Shown here: one piece after another, positions 9,277 to 9,490 of the stretch
Position numbering within the stretch: the first letter of the stretch is position 1
How the letters are laid out: every line of letters starts with the position of its first letter
Assembly (NCBI GenBank): GCA_964431205.1
Contig: CAYSIX010000171.1
Span: 1-9,490 of the forward strand
DNA: 9,490 bases
Direction of reading: 5' to 3'
From: CAYSIX01 sp964431205
GTDB taxonomy: Bacteria; Planctomycetota; Phycisphaerae; Phycisphaerales; Phycisphaeraceae
Translations under genes and position numbers: made by a program
The notes under the pieces: generated by a model
Database searches by the model: none
The model's input: the letters and a program-made list of their open reading frames with translations, nothing else
What the model was told of the DNA's origin: nothing

Positions 9277-9490
9277 CTACTGCGGCCCGGGCCAGCCGTC
9301 GAAGACGAAGCGGCCGTCGCGGAGGATGACCTCGCCGTCGACGGTGACGGTCCCGCCGCCGGCCTCGGGGCGCAGGTCACAGACCATGTCCCAGTGCAGC
9401 CCGCTGCGGTTGCTGTTGCCGGTCTCGGGGTAGCCGGCGCCGACGGCGGCGTGGAAGGTCCCGCCGATCTTCTCATCGAACAGCGTGTTG
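9277..9490 (-). CDS. M29-family aminopeptidase, C-terminal 70 residues (5' part outside window)
   Basis: The frame is open at the right edge and ends at TAG (9279-9277). It encodes 70 residues beginning N-T-L-F-D-E-K-I-G-G-T. The fragment carries the C-terminal signature of metallo-aminopeptidases of the AmpS/AmpT/PepS type: EKIGGTFH, then GAGYPETGNSNRSGLHWDMV. In that family the His and Asp of HWD are ligands of the two-metal centre, and the preceding Asn/Arg/Ser stretch lies next to it. The following D-L-R and V-D-G-E-V-I-L-R-D-G-R-F match the usual end of the protein. These enzymes remove N-terminal amino acids from peptides in the cytoplasm. The other metal ligands, the start codon and the promoter are outside the window. 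The gene is convergent with leuS and uses mostly C-ending codons. Confidence 0.87.
   Translation of the reverse strand, partial: NTLFDEKIGGTFHAAVGAGYPETGNSNRSGLHWDMVCDLRPEAGGGTVTVDGEVILRDGRFVFDGWPGPQ

Overview
The window is very GC-rich and its organism was not identified. A Gram-negative bacterium of the Planctomycetes (Phycisphaerae-like) is my best inference. The reasons are a PagL-type outer-membrane enzyme, a secreted protein made of many carboxypeptidase-regulatory-like modules next to a secreted heparinase II/III-like enzyme, and a leucyl-tRNA synthetase with features I associate with actinobacterial-type enzymes. None of these proves the taxon.

Layout from left to right. (1) 1-806, plus strand: C-terminal signalling half of a methyl-accepting chemotaxis protein, cut by the left edge and followed by a strong rho-independent terminator (844-880). 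(2) 915-1600, plus: a near-consensus sigma-70 promoter and a 204-residue PagL/acyloxyacyl hydrolase-like outer-membrane protein. (3) 1601-1692: a short convergent gap with inverted repeats. (4) 6248 down to 1693, minus: a promoter followed by two tightly packed genes, an 884-residue secreted protein of about eight beta-sandwich modules (6180-3526) and, 18 bp further on, a 604-residue secreted heparinase II/III-family protein (3507-1693). (5) 6181-6354: a 174-bp divergent intergenic region with a credible promoter in each direction. (6) 6355-9210, plus: leuS, complete, 951 residues. (7) 9277-9490, minus: the last 70 residues of an M29-family aminopeptidase, cut by the right edge and convergent with leuS.

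Functionally this looks like ordinary chromosome: housekeeping (leuS, M29 peptidase), chemotaxis, envelope lipid modification, and a small export-targeted operon probably concerned with acidic polysaccharide. I found no CRISPR array, transposase, integrase, attachment site, tRNA, rRNA or defence system. The most notable structural signal is a strand-linked third-codon-position bias. The plus strand favours C at third positions from about 986 to 6780 and G from about 6780 to the right end, regardless of which strand is coding, with the switch falling inside leuS. Other points of interest are an in-frame 15-bp tandem repeat in the modular protein, a KMGKS variant and a large zinc-less insertion in LeuRS, an Asp in place of the catalytic Glu in the PagL-like enzyme, and an apparently near-leaderless leuS transcript.
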